DNA from: Oegoconia quadripuncta | Taxonomy: Eukaryota; Arthropoda; Insecta; Lepidoptera; Autostichidae | DNA: 64,000 nt | Direction of reading: 5' to 3' | Assembly: GCA_949316235.1 (NCBI GenBank) | Contig: OX438748.1 | Location: 3,475,001-3,539,000 of the forward strand | In this document: positions 31,455 to 42,169 of the stretch, piece by piece | Numbering within the stretch: position 1 is the stretch's first letter | Layout of the letters: the number at the start of each line of letters is the position of its first letter | Translations under genes and position numbers: made by a program | The notes under the pieces: model-generated | Databases searched by the model: none | What the model was told of the DNA's origin: nothing | Seen by the model: only the letters and a program-made list of their open reading frames with translations

Positions 31455-31730
31455 AAATAAATAAATAATAAATATCCTTAGACATACACACAGCGCCATC
31501 TAGTTCCACAGTAAGCAACTATTGGCTTGTCTTGTGGATACCAGATGGTTGATATACTACATAAATATTTTTTTTTTGGAAATAAATACTTATTATTAAT
31601 GAAAACATCCATAACTCGGGTACATATGTCCGTATTCATCACACAAACAATATGCCCATAGCGGGATTCGAACCCGCAACCTTTTGGTATAGTGATCAGA
31701 GTTGCTAACCACTACACCAAATAGGTTGTC
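31455..31730 (-). repeat. SINE family A, full-length copy
   Basis: Minus strand: head CCTATTTGGTGTAGTGGTTA (A box TGGTGTAGTGG), B box GGTTCGAATCC, body with GAATACGGACATATGTACCC, and end TAGATGGCGCTGTGTGTATG with ATTT repeats. The tRNA-like part is the best preserved of family A in the window. Confidence 0.9.
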
Positions 31731-31759
31731 AAATGTGTGATGTGGTTGTACTATTATAA

Positions 31760-32103
31760 ATAAATAAATAAAGAAATAAATAACTTAAGTTTGTGGTTTA
31801 CGGTCAATACCTGTCCGATTGTAGTCTAGCTAACTCGCTGCTTTATGACTACACTGTGGTTTTGTAGCATGATACAGAGACAAGCCGCTAAATCGGGCGT
31901 AAATTCACCTAAAGGTGCTGCATATGTATAGGGGAGGAGGAAGGTGCTCGTTTGTTGTCGACTTTTGCGATGAAAAAAGGATTCTTGCTCCATTTTTCTG
32001 GAGTATTCTTTTTATAAAGTGTAAGGGAAATGAGCCGGTTCAAAGGAGAGAAAGTACGACTGAAGGCAGAAATGAGCTACTTTGAGTCACATTTTAAATT
32101 AAA
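31760..32103. other. Unannotated stretch
   Basis: Nothing recognised. Confidence 0.3.
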
Positions 32104-32186
32104 TATAGCACAAGCTTTGCTTAGTTTGGGACTAGATGATTGGTGTAAGTGTCCGAAATATTAAAAAAAAAAAAAAAAAAAAAAAT
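32104..32186 (+). repeat. SINE family B tail with long poly-A
   Basis: TAGCACAAGCTTTGCTTAGT to GTAAGTGTCCGAAATATT and then about 23 adenines. A 5'-truncated insertion. Confidence 0.8.
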
Positions 32187-32459
32187 TGGCTTTGCTGAAA
32201 AGTCATTTTACAGTCGACTTTCTGTGAATGACATCTACATAATTATTCATCAGCATATCAGCTGAAAAACGTCCACTGCTAGACAAAGCCTCCCAAAAAG
32301 TTCTCCACATTAATCGGTCTCTTATATTATATTTTATTTATATTTTGGTGCAATTAAGAATAAAAAACATTTTCTCATCAAAAATACCTCAGTGCTTGAT
32401 GAGGAAAGTCTTCCAATGTGCGCGACCAGTGATGGCACTGAAACGTGGCCTCATAATTT

Positions 32460-32682
32460 CGATGACCGATTGGTGTAGTCGATAGTGACCCTGTCAACGA
32501 AACCAACGGTCGTGGGTTCGAATCCCGCGAGGGGTAAATGTTTGTGTGACGGATTTTTTATTCCCGAGTCATGGATGTTTTATAAATATTTATGTATGTT
32601 TATCCGTTATCTAGTATCCATAGTACAAGCTTTGCTTACTTTAGGACTAGATGATTAGTGTAAGTGTTCGAAATGTTTATTA
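32460..32682 (+). repeat. SINE family B copy
   Basis: ATGACCGATTGGTGTAGTCG at the head, B box GGTTCGAATCC near 32514-32524, body, and end GTAAGTGTTCGAAATGTTTA. Confidence 0.85.
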
Positions 32683-32684
32683 TG

Positions 32685-32918
32685 TCTCACTACGTGATCG
32701 AATCAGGAATTGAGAAATCCTTAGGTGAACGATGGTCATTGAACTGGAACTGACATAGCCCAATGGATTGGCAAGTTGAAGTGGCCACTAGCAGCGTACA
32801 TAGCTCGAAGAGCTGACAGCAGATGGGGTATTTAAGTTATCGAGTTGAGACCACGCAACGGAAGACGCAGCGTGGGCAGGCCCCCAACGAGGTGGACCGA
32901 CGGTTTGGTAAAGATCTA
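32685..32918 (+). pseudogene. RTE-like LINE reverse transcriptase C-terminal remnant
   Basis: In one frame SLRDRIRN is readable at the start (32685-32712), where the family has SLRDRIRNEEIRRRT. Then come DIAQWIGKLKWPLAAYIARR, a weak middle, RPRNGRRSVGRPPTRWTDGL and VK up to 32916. Stops and shifts break the reading. The family end (RW...A.D...W) is cut off by the SINE D copy that starts at 32919. Confidence 0.85.
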
Positions 32919-33045
32919 TAACGGGTTAGCACTTGACCTCAATCACACCTGATGTTAAGTGAAGATAAGGCCGAAGGTGGAAGCGTACTGACCCGGAAAC
33001 CCAAATATTTGGGGAACTGGCTATCTTATCTCTGACAACCGGCTT
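32919..33045 (-). repeat. SINE family D, 3' part
   Basis: AACGGGTTAGCACTTGACCT to ATCTCTGACAACCGG, truncated; the insertion point cuts an RTE remnant. Confidence 0.8.
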
Positions 33046-33047
33046 AC

Positions 33048-33475
33048 CTGAAACTAAACGATTTGAATTTTTACTATGTTTTGGCAGTACAATGCCACAG
33101 ACAGAGAAAGGTTTAAACGTAAAATACCCCTTTTTTATGGGCGGTTAAAACACTAATGCAACATCTACTCATACACGAGAGCACTGCATCTAATTTCATT
33201 TCGTTCCATCAATGTCCGGCTCTCGGAAAGCCCGCTCCTAAGTAGGTATTACCATACATTACTCAGGATTTGTAACGGAATTACCGGGCAACTGACTACT
33301 ATTTCGCTTAAACTTCGCTTCAATTCAGTTTTATGTTAAGTGAACACGATACTAAAGATAACAGCCTACCAAATAGATTAAAAATAATGAAAAAGTGTAA
33401 TTCTCGATAGAGTACGAAGGGTATCCAATTTTATCGACGAAATAAATGGAAACATTTCGAAGTGTTTCCTTTGTA
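33048..33475. other. Unannotated stretch
   Basis: Nothing recognised. Confidence 0.3.
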
Positions 33476-33477
33476 GG

Positions 33478-33592
33478 GTTCCGTATTCTACAAGGTGCCG
33501 TTAATAGTTTCGTCATGTCCGTCTGTCTGTCTGAGGCTTAGCTCAGTGGCTCATACAGAAAGCTGTAATTGGCATGGGTATACAAATAACGT
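33478..33592 (-). repeat. Dispersed repeat, reversed GACATGACGAAACTAT type
   Basis: GTAGGGTTCCGTATTCTACA and AGTTTCGTCATGTCCGTCTG reversed match the end of the copy at 16785-17230. Confidence 0.65.
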
Positions 33593-33593
33593 A

Positions 33594-33918
33594 GAGCGTC
33601 GGTGGCTCAGCGGTTAAGATGCGGTGTGCTAATTTGGGAGGTCCCGGTTCTTCCCAGGCAGGCCATGTACCAATGAGTTTTAAACTTCATTTAATTACTT
33701 ATGTGCATTTATCCGACTGCTCTTAAACGTTGAAGGAAAACATCGTGAGGAAACCCGCATGCTTGAGAAATAAAAATTGTAAGGCATGTGAAGTCCCCTA
33801 CCCGCATTGGGCCAGCGTGGTTGACTATGGCCCATACTGCCTCAATATACGAGAGAAGGCCTATATCCCTGCAGTTGGATGTTTATGGGCTGAGATGTGT
33901 GATACATATCACAATCAC
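33594..33918 (+). repeat. SINE family C, long copy
   Basis: tRNA-like head GCGTCGGTGGCTCAGCGGTT (A-box like) and a decayed B box. The body has GAAGGAAAACATCGTGAGGA, CTACCCGCATTGGGCCAGCG and GGTTGACTATGGCC. This body is found in SINEs throughout Lepidoptera, to my knowledge. A 68-codon frame (33730-33936) is SINE text. Confidence 0.85.
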
Positions 33919-34246
33919 AAGGTACAAGCGTACTGACCCGGAAACCCCATATTAGTTGGGGGATTATTATGCACAACTGGTTAGCACTTGACCTCAATGA
34001 CACTTGCTGTTAAGTGAAGATGAGGCCGAAGGTGGAAGCGTACTGACCCGGAAACCCCATCTTATTTGGGGGACAATGGCTATCTTATCTCTGATAACCG
34101 GAATAGAACAATGATATTAACATTGCTGTTTGGCGGCAGACTTAGAATAAGCTGGTGGTAGCTATCCAAGCAGACATTCCCTACCACATCGCATCTGTGA
34201 CCTACGATTCGTAAACCCTATGTTGTTTACATTGAGCCACGGAGAA
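33919..34246 (-). repeat. SINE family D, a fragment plus a near-complete copy
   Basis: 33921-33964 is an internal piece (AAGCGTACTGACCCGGAAAC). 33967-34246 is a longer copy from TTATGCACAACTGGTTAGCA to CATTGAGCCACGGAG. The shared piece is a short direct duplication. Confidence 0.8.
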
Positions 34247-34249
34247 ATT

Positions 34250-34598
34250 TAATCGTATGAACTTGAATTATGACTGCAATTGTGAACCTTACTGTCAAGA
34301 CAACAGAACTCTATAACGGCGAGAAAGGTCTTTTAATGTGACTCATGAAATCATCAGGTGGAATCGACTTCAGCCCATTAGGTTTGTCAGCCAACTATCA
34401 AAGTAATCTGACAAACCAATTAATACGACTCTCACAAAGCAAGGGTCTGGTGAATATGTAAAGCAATTACGATATGTAAAGCAAAGGGCAATTCCATTTG
34501 AACTGTGAGTGAATAGGGCCCGCTGAGACCTTTAAAGTTGTCATTTACAATCAACTACTTGACGAAATTCAAATAAAAGGCAAAAACAATTTTAAGTA
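34250..34598. other. Unannotated stretch
   Basis: Nothing recognised. Confidence 0.3.
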
Positions 34599-34599
34599 T

Positions 34600-35145
34600 T
34601 TGTAGGAATTAAGAAATTAATATACCTATTAACATTAGCATCGCAATATGTTTACGAAAACTTAATGTATGTAAGAAAAAATATAGAATCGTTTAAGAAA
34701 AATAGTGATATACATAATGTTAATGCCAGATATAAAAATAAACTTGCTGTTCATGTCAGCCGTTTACATAAAGTCACTAAGTCATTTAAGGGGCAATGTA
34801 TACGCTTTTATAATGAGGTTCCAGTGGACATTCAAAATTTACCTTTAAATAAATTCCAAACCATCATAAAACAGACATTATTTACCAAAGGCTACTATAA
34901 AATTTCTGACTATCTGGTTGATAAGCAAGCATGGACATAGACCGCTCGGCGATGTCTAGTCTCATTATACAATACAATATAATTTTTACCCAGACTTATT
35001 TAAAAGAGCAACCCTTGAGTTTCTTGCTCGTTCTTCCCTGGGGAATCAGCTTTGTGAATGAGAAATAATGTCAAAAACTAAAAAATGTGACGTTTTCAAG
35101 TGATAATTTTTATCCTACGAAATAAATATTTTTTTGATTTTGATG
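34600..35145 (+). mobile_element. CR1/jockey-like LINE, 3' end with coding tail
   Basis: The best copy of this LINE in the window. A coding tail (34665-34940) is followed by a 3' UTR with GAGCAACCCTTGAGTTTCTT and GTTCTTCCCTGGGGAATCAG and by TTTGAT repeats (about 35130-35150). 5' truncation is typical for LINE insertions. Confidence 0.85.
34665..34940 (+). pseudogene. LINE reverse transcriptase C-terminal fragment
   Basis: 91-codon frame. NVNARYKNKLAVHVSRLHKV, then FKGQCIRFYNEVPVDIQNLP, LNKFQTIIKQTLFTKGYYKI and SDYL match the last residues of CR1/jockey-type reverse transcriptases (N.R....L.....RL.....SF....I..FN.LP..I..LP...FK..L...L....FY...EFL). No catalytic motifs are included. The ATG at 34665 is only the first codon of the surviving frame; the reading starts earlier in complete elements. 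Confidence 0.8.
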
Positions 35146-35204
35146 ATTTTGATAAACACAGGCAGAATCTTCCCAAATTTTTATTTTAAAATTAGTATTT
35201 TAAA

Positions 35205-35302
35205 AATCCAAAATCTAGATTGAATAATTTATATTTTGCGGACGACATGATGGATTTTATTTTATAAAAAAGTGTATGGCTATGATACTCTGAGAATTAA
35301 GA
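35205..35302 (+). repeat. Dispersed repeat F, short copy
   Basis: TTATATTTTGCGGACGACAT, then GATACTCTGAGAATTAAGAG, aligned with the first half of the other copies. Confidence 0.5.
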
Positions 35303-35327
35303 GGGTTTTTTCCGTCCAGCGTAAAAG

Positions 35328-35655
35328 AGCGTCGGTGGCTCAGCGGTTAAGACGCGGTTTCCCGATTTAGGAAATCCGGTTTCCATTCCCAGGCAGGTCA
35401 TGCACCAATGAGTTTTTAAATTTAATTTAATTACTTATGTGCATTTATCCGACTGCTCTTAAACGGTGAAGGAAAACATCGTGAGGAAACCTGCATGCCT
35501 CAGAACTAAAAATTCAAAGGCATGTGAAGTCCCCAATCCGCATTGGACAAGCGTGGTGGACTATGGCGCATACTCCCTCATATACGAGGGAAGGCCTATA
35601 GACCTACAGTGGGATGTTTACGAGCTGATGATGACATACATACACCGTCACGACC
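35328..35655 (+). repeat. SINE family C, long copy
   Basis: Head GCGTCGGTGGCTCAGCGGTT with AGACGCGGTTTCCC; body GTGAAGGAAAACATCGTGAG, CCGCATTGGACAAGCGTGGT and CTATGGCGCATACTCCC; end GCTGATGATGACATA. Two overlapping frames here are SINE text. Confidence 0.85.
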
Positions 35656-35659
35656 TTTA

Positions 35660-35862
35660 TCCCAAATGGGGTGGTCAGAGATATCCCAAACAATAGTTCC
35701 AAACATTAAAAGTTTAATGATTGAAACAACATCCACGATTCACAAAATGCATAAATGTAGACGTGACAGGGGGGTGAACCTATCGCCATTGAAACGTGCA
35801 AAACTATTTATGTTTTTTGGTGGAAAGTCCCTTAGTCGCCTTTTACGATACCCGCTCGTATA
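35660..35862 (+). repeat. Dispersed repeat, GGGGGGTGAACCTATCGCCA type
   Basis: GGTCAGAGATATCCCAAACA, TTGAAACAACATCCACGATT, GAACCTATCGCCATTGAAAC and GTCCCTTAGTCGCCTTTTAC. It is the longest copy of this repeat in the window and directly follows the SINE C copy. Confidence 0.7.
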
Positions 35863-35863
35863 A

Positions 35864-36410
35864 TTATCTCGGAATCTAAATCAATTACAGGTTGACATTC
35901 TTGATTTCCCTGTTAAGGCTTTTAAGGCTGATACAGGTGTATCAACCTATCACAGGATTCACAGGCATCTTCCACAATTAAAATGTTTTAGAAATTTATT
36001 TTTAAAAAAGTTTATTGTACACCAACAGTAGTTACAATATAAATATGGAATTTAAATATGGTATATTATATGGTAAATTGAAAGAAATACAAAAGAAAAA
36101 TGTAGACAGCACCTCTCGCATAAATCCCGCGAAAGAGCCAGATAATAACCTAACATAGAAGGATTTTCCATAAGTTTTTAATCTGTGTAGGCACCGCGTC
36201 CGCAGTGATGTTACCAGATGAAAAATAAACTTGACCCCGTTGTTCTGGCTCACAATTTAAACGAAAAGGGTGTTTTTGTTATGTTGATGGACCTGCCTTC
36301 TGATGATCCCTTTGACGGAGTTTTGTTTTTTTTGTTTTTACTGCTATTTAATACACAAAATGGGATTCTAGGAATATTTTGTTTGTAAATTATGACTGCC
36401 TGTATAAATA
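35864..36410. other. Unannotated stretch
   Basis: A 73-codon minus-strand frame (36032-36253) has no recognisable features. Followed by a 20-base SINE D tail (ACCCGTTGTGCATAAAAAAA at about 36413). Confidence 0.35.
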
Positions 36411-36732
36411 CAACCCGTTGTGCATAAAAAAAATATATATTGGGTATTTAGTACATGAATCATTTACCTATTTTAACACTGCGGTACTCATCACATTCAT
36501 TCAGCTTAAACTGCAGTAATACCGTTTACTAAAACAGCATGAATAGAACATGGGGTTTAAAACGGTGATATTTCATCGTCCAAGACTATCTTATGCAAAT
36601 GGGAAGTCGCTCTCCTTGGCACAGTGACAATCTGCTCTGCAGCGGTGCCAAGCGGACTTATCGATATGTTAATAATTTTGTACTGTGTTTACATACTAGT
36701 CTAGTACGGAATACAAGAATATACATCATATG

Positions 36733-36862
36733 TCGAGCGTCGGTGGCTCAGCGGTTAAGACGCGGTCTCCCAATTTAGGAGGTCCGGATACGACCCCAGG
36801 CTGTTGTACTGTTGATATACTAATTAGTTTTGAAATGTAATTTAATTACTTATGTGCTAATA
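36733..36862 (+). repeat. SINE family C, head and middle
   Basis: GAGCGTCGGTGGCTCAGCGG, CCCAATTTAGGAGGTCCGGA and ACTTATGTGC; the long body is absent. Confidence 0.75.
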
Positions 36863-36885
36863 GGAATCATCTGTACTTTACAATT

Positions 36886-37462
36886 TCAACCGCCTCCGTG
36901 GCTCAATGTAAACAACATTGGGTTTACGATTCGGAGGTCGCGGGTTCGATCACAAGCGGGGTACATGTTTAAGTACTCGGTTTGGTTGGTGATACGGCAT
37001 TTTAAATGTCTGGTTGGCTATTTACTCATACTCTCATATACTAATTTATTTTTTCCTTAAGCGTCTTCCGCGCACTTGGAAATGTCCATTACAATACAAT
37101 AAATTAATTTTAAAGTTATACCTAATGAAATGTAAAGGCGAAAGTACATTAATTATTAACTAATATGTGGATACAAATAAAAGGATTATAAAATAATTTA
37201 GAGTAATGTAGCTGCTGTAAAGAGGCATTGTCAACCTGCATAATAAGTAGCTGCTGTAAATGGGCATTGTCAATTTTAGGCTAATAGGTGTTGTAAATAC
37301 CACCATCTTATCTGCCGCCAAGCAGCAATGTTAATAGCATTGTTGTCTTTCGGTTGTCAGAGATAAGATGGGGTGTTGGGGTTTCCGGGTCAGTACGCTT
37401 CCACCTTCGACCTCATCTTCACTTAACATCAGGTGTGTACCTAACCGTTGCGCATAAAAAAA
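36886..37462 (+). repeat. SINE family D interrupted by 278 bp
   Basis: 36886-37020 holds a full head (CCGCCTCCGTGGCTCAATGT, B box GGTTCGATC) and the first body part, up to GTTGGCTA. 37299-37462 resumes at TACCACCATCTTATCTGCCG and runs to CGCATAAAAAAAA. Intact copies continue without a gap at this place. Confidence 0.85.
37021..37298. mobile_element. 278-bp insertion of unknown type inside a SINE
   Basis: AT-rich. The right half has a 2-fold direct repeat, GTAGCTGCTGTAAA..GGCATTGTCAA, at about 37209 and 37248. No inverted ends or convincing target duplication seen, and no second copy in the window. Confidence 0.55.
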
Positions 37463-37659
37463 AACTGGAAATTTTTACATCATAAATTATTTCAAAATTA
37501 ATGAAATAGCAAATTAAAACAACTTACAAGTTCGTGACAATTTAGAAAATAGAGATAGAAGTAATGATTGATTGCACTATACACGTGCCAAAGTATGGCG
37601 TATGCCAAATAATGGTTAGTTAATCGAACAAAGCATTAACCAGGTACTCAAACTAAAGA

Positions 37660-38078
37660 GAGCGTGACCTATGAATTTGGATTTTTTTCTTCGTTAATCA
37701 TATATACCAATTCCTGCGATTTTCAAAGCTATATCCAAATTTATTTTTTTATTTGGAAAATGGAATATTATTTCAAGGTTTCATATGAAATATTTTTTAT
37801 TTTCTGGGCTAAATCACATAATAAAAAAAATTTGAACAGCGCTCTTTTCATGTGCTTCCCTTAATCATTTCTTAGATTCGCTGAAACTTTTATAAAGCGG
37901 TTACTTTTAAAAATTAACGCTGCCTATACTTAACATAATGTTATCCGATAATACACACAAAGTTTAGCTAAATTTGGATTTGCCGTTCCCAAAAAAAAAA
38001 TCAAAAATGTTTGTATGGAGAAAATAGTCTTAATGAAATTCTTCATACAAAACGCCAATTTCATAGGTAAGGACCTAA
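37660..38078. mobile_element. Second copy of the TA-flanked mariner-like MITE
   Basis: Nearly the same length and order as 26344-26759. The right end (GGTAAGGACCTAA followed by TA) is intact. The left end is worn (GCGTGACCTATGAATTTGG) and lacks the outer bases. Confidence 0.85.
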
Positions 38079-38079
38079 T

Positions 38080-39290
38080 AGTTCCATCCACGTCCACTTG
38101 AAAAATTCATCTTGTATATGTAGCTAAGTGGACGATTAAAATCGCTAACAGGTTTCATACATTTCAGCTATATACTTTCAGCTAATTGATACTCGTAAGC
38201 ACAAGTTATCCGACTATATCCCGAAAATAGATGAGCGAACAAATAGAAAGGATGAACCAATCCAATCCATCACAAAAATAGACAATATTAGCTAGACGGA
38301 GCGGAATTAGGCGTAAGCTGATTTGGAAAAAAAATCTTATGTGTCACATTCTAGAGGCCTATCGGAGGCGACAGCCCTATTTGGCATGATAAGCACGACT
38401 TTGGAAGTAATCATCGATCATCCATCTCCATCTTAAGTGATTGACGGTGACGTGAGTTTGTCGAAAAAGGAATGTCTCTTTTGGAGTTAGGTAGTTTTGT
38501 TTGCGTTACTTTCGGTTTCTTTTTAAAGCAAGGAATTGGGTAAAACAACATGTCTGGGTATATAGCCCAGGGAAAAGCGGTAAAAAATTTGCTTCTTCAA
38601 TTTAAGAGCTATGCTAAGGGTTTTGGATATAATTAGTATCTCAAAAAAAAAAATTCCGACTCTCGTCCTCTATGCTATATTAAATAGTATCAAAGTAATC
38701 CTTGTTAATGTAATGACTGTTTGTACCAAAATAATTTTTTTTAAATAATTAAAAAAAAACATTCAATAACATCTTTATTCCATAGGATAAAGGTGTCACT
38801 TGACGACGTCATATATCTCAACTTAAATTTTTACAATAAATAAATATTTGAATCAAGTATAACAGGTGCTAGATTATGGATTCATAATTATTTAATATAC
38901 AATACAATACCCTTGGTTGCACTTGAAATACAAAAGAAAAAACATTTCCCAGACAGTAGTAGCCAGAATAGAACGCACAATTTGACGACCTTAATACCTA
39001 TCACAATAACCTTTATTGCACAATTATACAGAACTTGGCATTAGATCCCCATTATTATGCCAGCGAAGTCAAAACCACGTACGAGTATATGCTTCATATT
39101 GAACTTGGCCCCATTTTTCACATTTATATTTTTGTTGGGAAACATTTTACAGAAAGAGTAGAACGCACAAATTGCTGACACTTATCACTAAATGCGACCG
39201 TTCAGGCAACCTTTGCGTGTAAGGACAATATATTTGAAATAGCTACTCGAATACATTTCAGATACTTATATAGATTGATAGACAAACATA
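38080..39290. other. Mostly unannotated stretch
   Basis: 38590-38625 carries the CTTCAATTTAAGAGCTATGC repeat piece seen at 3348. 38940-38990 and 39125-39175 share AAACATTT..CAGA..AGTAGAACGCACAA, possibly two copies of a short element. No gene supported. Confidence 0.4.
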
Positions 39291-39294
39291 CCAA

Positions 39295-39425
39295 CTTCAA
39301 TCAATCAATCAATCAAATACGCTTTATTGTTTATATAAGGAAGGTACATTTAAATATCTTATAGAAACTACAAATTAGGCGGCCTTATCGCTTACAGCGA
39401 TCTCTTCCATGCAAACCTATCATCA
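39295..39425 (-). mobile_element. LINE 3' UTR with GGAAGAGATCGC hairpin, reversed
   Basis: ATCAATCAAATACGCTTTAT at the left is the reversed tail. AGGCGGCCTTATCGCTTACA followed by GCGATCTCTTCC is the reversed hairpin block. Its loop differs from the copy at 30690 while the stem is kept. Confidence 0.7.
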
Positions 39426-39719
39426 CGGAATTCAATACGAGTAATTAAGGAGGGTTAGCATTCATAACGACAATACTTAAAATACAACCAAATATAAACT
39501 ATCGAAAAAATCATCCATGACTCAGGAATTTTTTTTTTTTTTTTATTAAAAACTGGTTTCGCGTTTGACTACAATATTCATATTCACAAGACATTTAGGG
39601 ATAAATTTTTCCATCGGTTTTTGTATCTTCAACACGTTATGTAATTCAAGTTTGAGCCACCAGAGGTCATTGTTTACAATTATTATCAGCGACAGAAAAG
39701 ACTTTTCCCGAATTTTTCC

Positions 39720-39850
39720 TCAAATTTAAAAATCAAAATAGTCAGATTTTACATTTCTTAAGGTACTGCTTGTTCAATTGGCGATTTTGCCCTGAAAAGA
39801 ACAAGCAAGAACCTCAAGGGATTGCTCGTTTTATAAATGGGTTTTCACCT
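39720..39850 (-). mobile_element. CR1/jockey-like LINE 3' UTR fragment
   Basis: CTGCTTGTTCAATTGGCGAT and GAAAAGAACAAGCAAGAACC reversed match the GAGTTTCTTGCTCGTTCTTC block of this LINE. Confidence 0.7.
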
Positions 39851-40290
39851 AAACTAATCAATTGGGCTATGTTAGTGACTTTAGTTCGCCTACGGATTTC
39901 TTTATTTTTGAGTAAAGTAGTAGTATCATGTAGGGAAACGTCGAGCATCCCCCTCTTCGTAGCTCGTTGCGTGACTTCCAGCTTTATCGAATCTATATAC
40001 AGAACGACAATAAAACAACCTTACCTTTGCTCCTCTTTCATCCATATCGCCACAAAACAACTGTCAAACGCACAATATCCTAAAAAACGTGTCCACACCT
40101 ATCGCCCGACGGACTTTGAGCTACGTATCCATGATAGGCTTTTGTCATTCCGTAAGGTGTCCTCTGCACGCTCTGGGGCCATTTGTTTCCTCCGAGATAA
40201 CGACAGTTTGTAGACACGTACTCGCCGTAACTTGGGCATTTCTCAAACAACGATTAATTGAGACGTTATCTCGTTAGCTACTCTTTGATA
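39851..40290. other. Unidentified open region
   Basis: The longest frame in the window (39770-40213, 147 codons, plus strand) begins in the LINE fragment before this and continues here. Its sequence shows no domain, signal peptide or membrane pattern that I recognise. Base composition is somewhat richer in GC than the neighbourhood. I do not call it a gene. Confidence 0.3.
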
Positions 40291-40439
40291 CTATTTCTTC
40301 CTGTTTTTGTTGGTGTTGTCATGAAAGGAGTTACTTAATGTCAAGTTTAGTATGTCTTTTCTAATAATGTTTTTAGATGACTGCACTAGATATAAGGATA
40401 ATGTGTTTCGGTTGTACGTAGGTATGTATTTATTTATTC

Positions 40440-40662
40440 GAATTTTCGAATTCGAATCCCGTTAGTGGCATATGTTTGTATGATGAATAAAGACATGTGT
40501 TCCCGAGTTATGGATGTTTTTCATTTATACATGTATTTATTTATAAAAAAAAAATGTATTTGTGTAGTTTATCAACCATCTGGTATCCATAACACAAGCT
40601 TACTGTGGACCTAGATGGCGCTGTTTGGCGGTGCAAAGACATTTATTATTATTATTTAATTT
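40440..40662 (+). repeat. SINE family A, head-truncated copy
   Basis: Starts in the B-box part (ATTCGAATCCCG), then GGCATATGTTTGTATGATGA, TATCAACCATCTGGTATCCA and CTAGATGGCGCTGT. Confidence 0.85.
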
Positions 40663-40663
40663 T

Positions 40664-41428
40664 CCTTGTCATGGATACAGATATTCCTTTGAAAATTAAT
40701 TTTAACATTTAAAATTCCTTAGAGTTAGTTGAGAATTAAGATACCACCCCTTCATGTGTGATCTGGGATACCCTGTTTACGATAGAAGAAGTTTTATTAA
40801 AGGATGCTAGAAAGTACTCGCGGAGTGTTAAAATTCAGCGCTCCACTTAGAGGCAAAGGCGCAATCTTCGTGAGCAAAAGCGTTAAGCTCCTTTTCATAG
40901 CTTAGCTTAGCTTACTCGCTCCGAAGGCAGCAATTTGTAAGTTACGAAGACAGTTTCATAAAAATATCTAGAGGTTTATTTTTATATCAGATTTTAGAGC
41001 AAGAACTGAAAGTTAAAAAACATGATGTTTTTTTTTTCTTTTTATTACATTTCAAATTGATGTCGGAATAGAGTGTAATACGTAAGTGCGACGCACGGAA
41101 TCGCAACAAAACATAGGTATTAAGTTTGTAATAGTTTTATTCGAATAAATTAACGTTATTATTATAGTTATTGATATACTAGGAAGAGTGTTGTTTGGTC
41201 TTGGATGTCTTCGGAGTATATAGTAAGGTACCTAGTTAAAGTTGAGTTAGAGCCAGTTTAGTTATAAGTGTCAGAGTAGTTGAGTTGACTCACCCGAATG
41301 ATGTGCAAAAGGTTTATTGCTTACATAAATTACAGTGTTTGGATAGCTTATTGTGACCGATCGAGACGGCATAATTTCGTCGACTGTCCTTTTGTTTATG
41401 TGCCAAAAGTAGGGCGCAAGCGCAGCAC
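40664..41428. other. Unannotated stretch
   Basis: Nothing recognised. A minus-strand frame at 41271-41552 is partly antisense to the LINE fragment that follows. Confidence 0.35.
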
Positions 41429-41431
41429 AAA

Positions 41432-41600
41432 TAAAAGATGGTTCAGCCAAGTACCAGCTGGCTGCACTTGATTCGGTGGAACGACGTGCCAAAAGACTCA
41501 TTGGTGACCATTCGATCACTGCTAAATTGCAGAGCCTCAAACACCATCGCAAGGTCGCCTGTCTCTCAGTCTTTTACAGGATGCACTTCGGTGAGTGTGC
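41432..41600 (+). pseudogene. Jockey/R1-like LINE reverse transcriptase fragment (post-palm region)
   Basis: One frame reads GSAKYQLAALDSVERRAKRL, IGDHSITAKLQSLKHHRKVA and CLSVFYRMHFGECALEL. This corresponds to the conserved ALD.VQRRA.RI.GD...L..L.HRR.VA.L..FYR...G.CS.EL part of jockey/R1-type proteins, just upstream of the C-terminus seen at 24467-24700. No internal stop over about 55 residues; truncated on both sides. The 78-codon frame on the plus strand here is out of frame with this. Confidence 0.85.
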
Positions 41601-41739
41601 GTTGGAATTACACAATCTTATTCAAATTGTTTAAATATTTGCCTGACATGGTGATGTTAATTGTAATTATGTAATATTGACTATTTTAATTTTTTTGTGT
41701 TACCTTTATTTCAACACTTGCATGCTACGGTGATGTTAC

Positions 41740-41931
41740 CACCACCATCTTATCTAAATCTGCGGCCAAGCAGCAATGTTAATAGCATTGTTGTGTTCCG
41801 GTTGTCAGAGATAAGATAACCAGTCCTCCAAATGTGTTGGGGTTTCCAGGTTAGTCCACCTTCGACATCACCCTCACTTAACATCAGGTGTGATTGAGGT
41901 CAAGTACCCACCCGTTGTGCATAAAAAAAGA
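41740..41931 (+). repeat. SINE family D, 3' half
   Basis: ACCACCATCTTATCTAAATC to CCCGTTGTGCATAAAAAAAG, with a small deletion near 41852. Confidence 0.85.
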
Positions 41932-42002
41932 AATGTTAGCTGAATACTGATTTTTTTTATTTTGTATTTAAGACTTTATAATGTAGTATTGTAGCAGCTG
42001 CT

Positions 42003-42168
42003 TTCCATTGCATTCCATTGCATTCCATTCCATTCCATGCCATTCCATGCCATTCCATGCCATTCCATTCCATTCCATTGCATTCTATTCCATTCCATGC
42101 CATTCCATGCCATTCCATGCCATTCCATGCCATTCCATGCCATTCCATGCCATTCCATTCCATTCTTT
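42003..42168. repeat. CCATT/CCATG pentamer satellite
   Basis: About 33 units of CCATT, CCATG and GCATT arranged partly as a 10-base higher-order unit CCATGCCATT. Because the unit is 5 bases with no stop in several frames, long spurious frames run through it on both strands. Confidence 0.95.
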
Positions 42169-42169
42169 C

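Noticed and set aside
33730..33936. Frames starting MKENIVRKPACL here and at 35466
   Set aside because: Both are translations of the conserved SINE C body. Their similarity is DNA-level repeat similarity.
39770..40213. Longest open frame of the window (147 codons)
   Set aside because: It starts within the reversed 3' UTR of a LINE and shows no domain, signal or composition that supports a gene. I list the region but do not call it coding.
41271..41552. 93-codon minus-strand frame
   Set aside because: It is antisense to a clear reverse transcriptase fragment on the plus strand.
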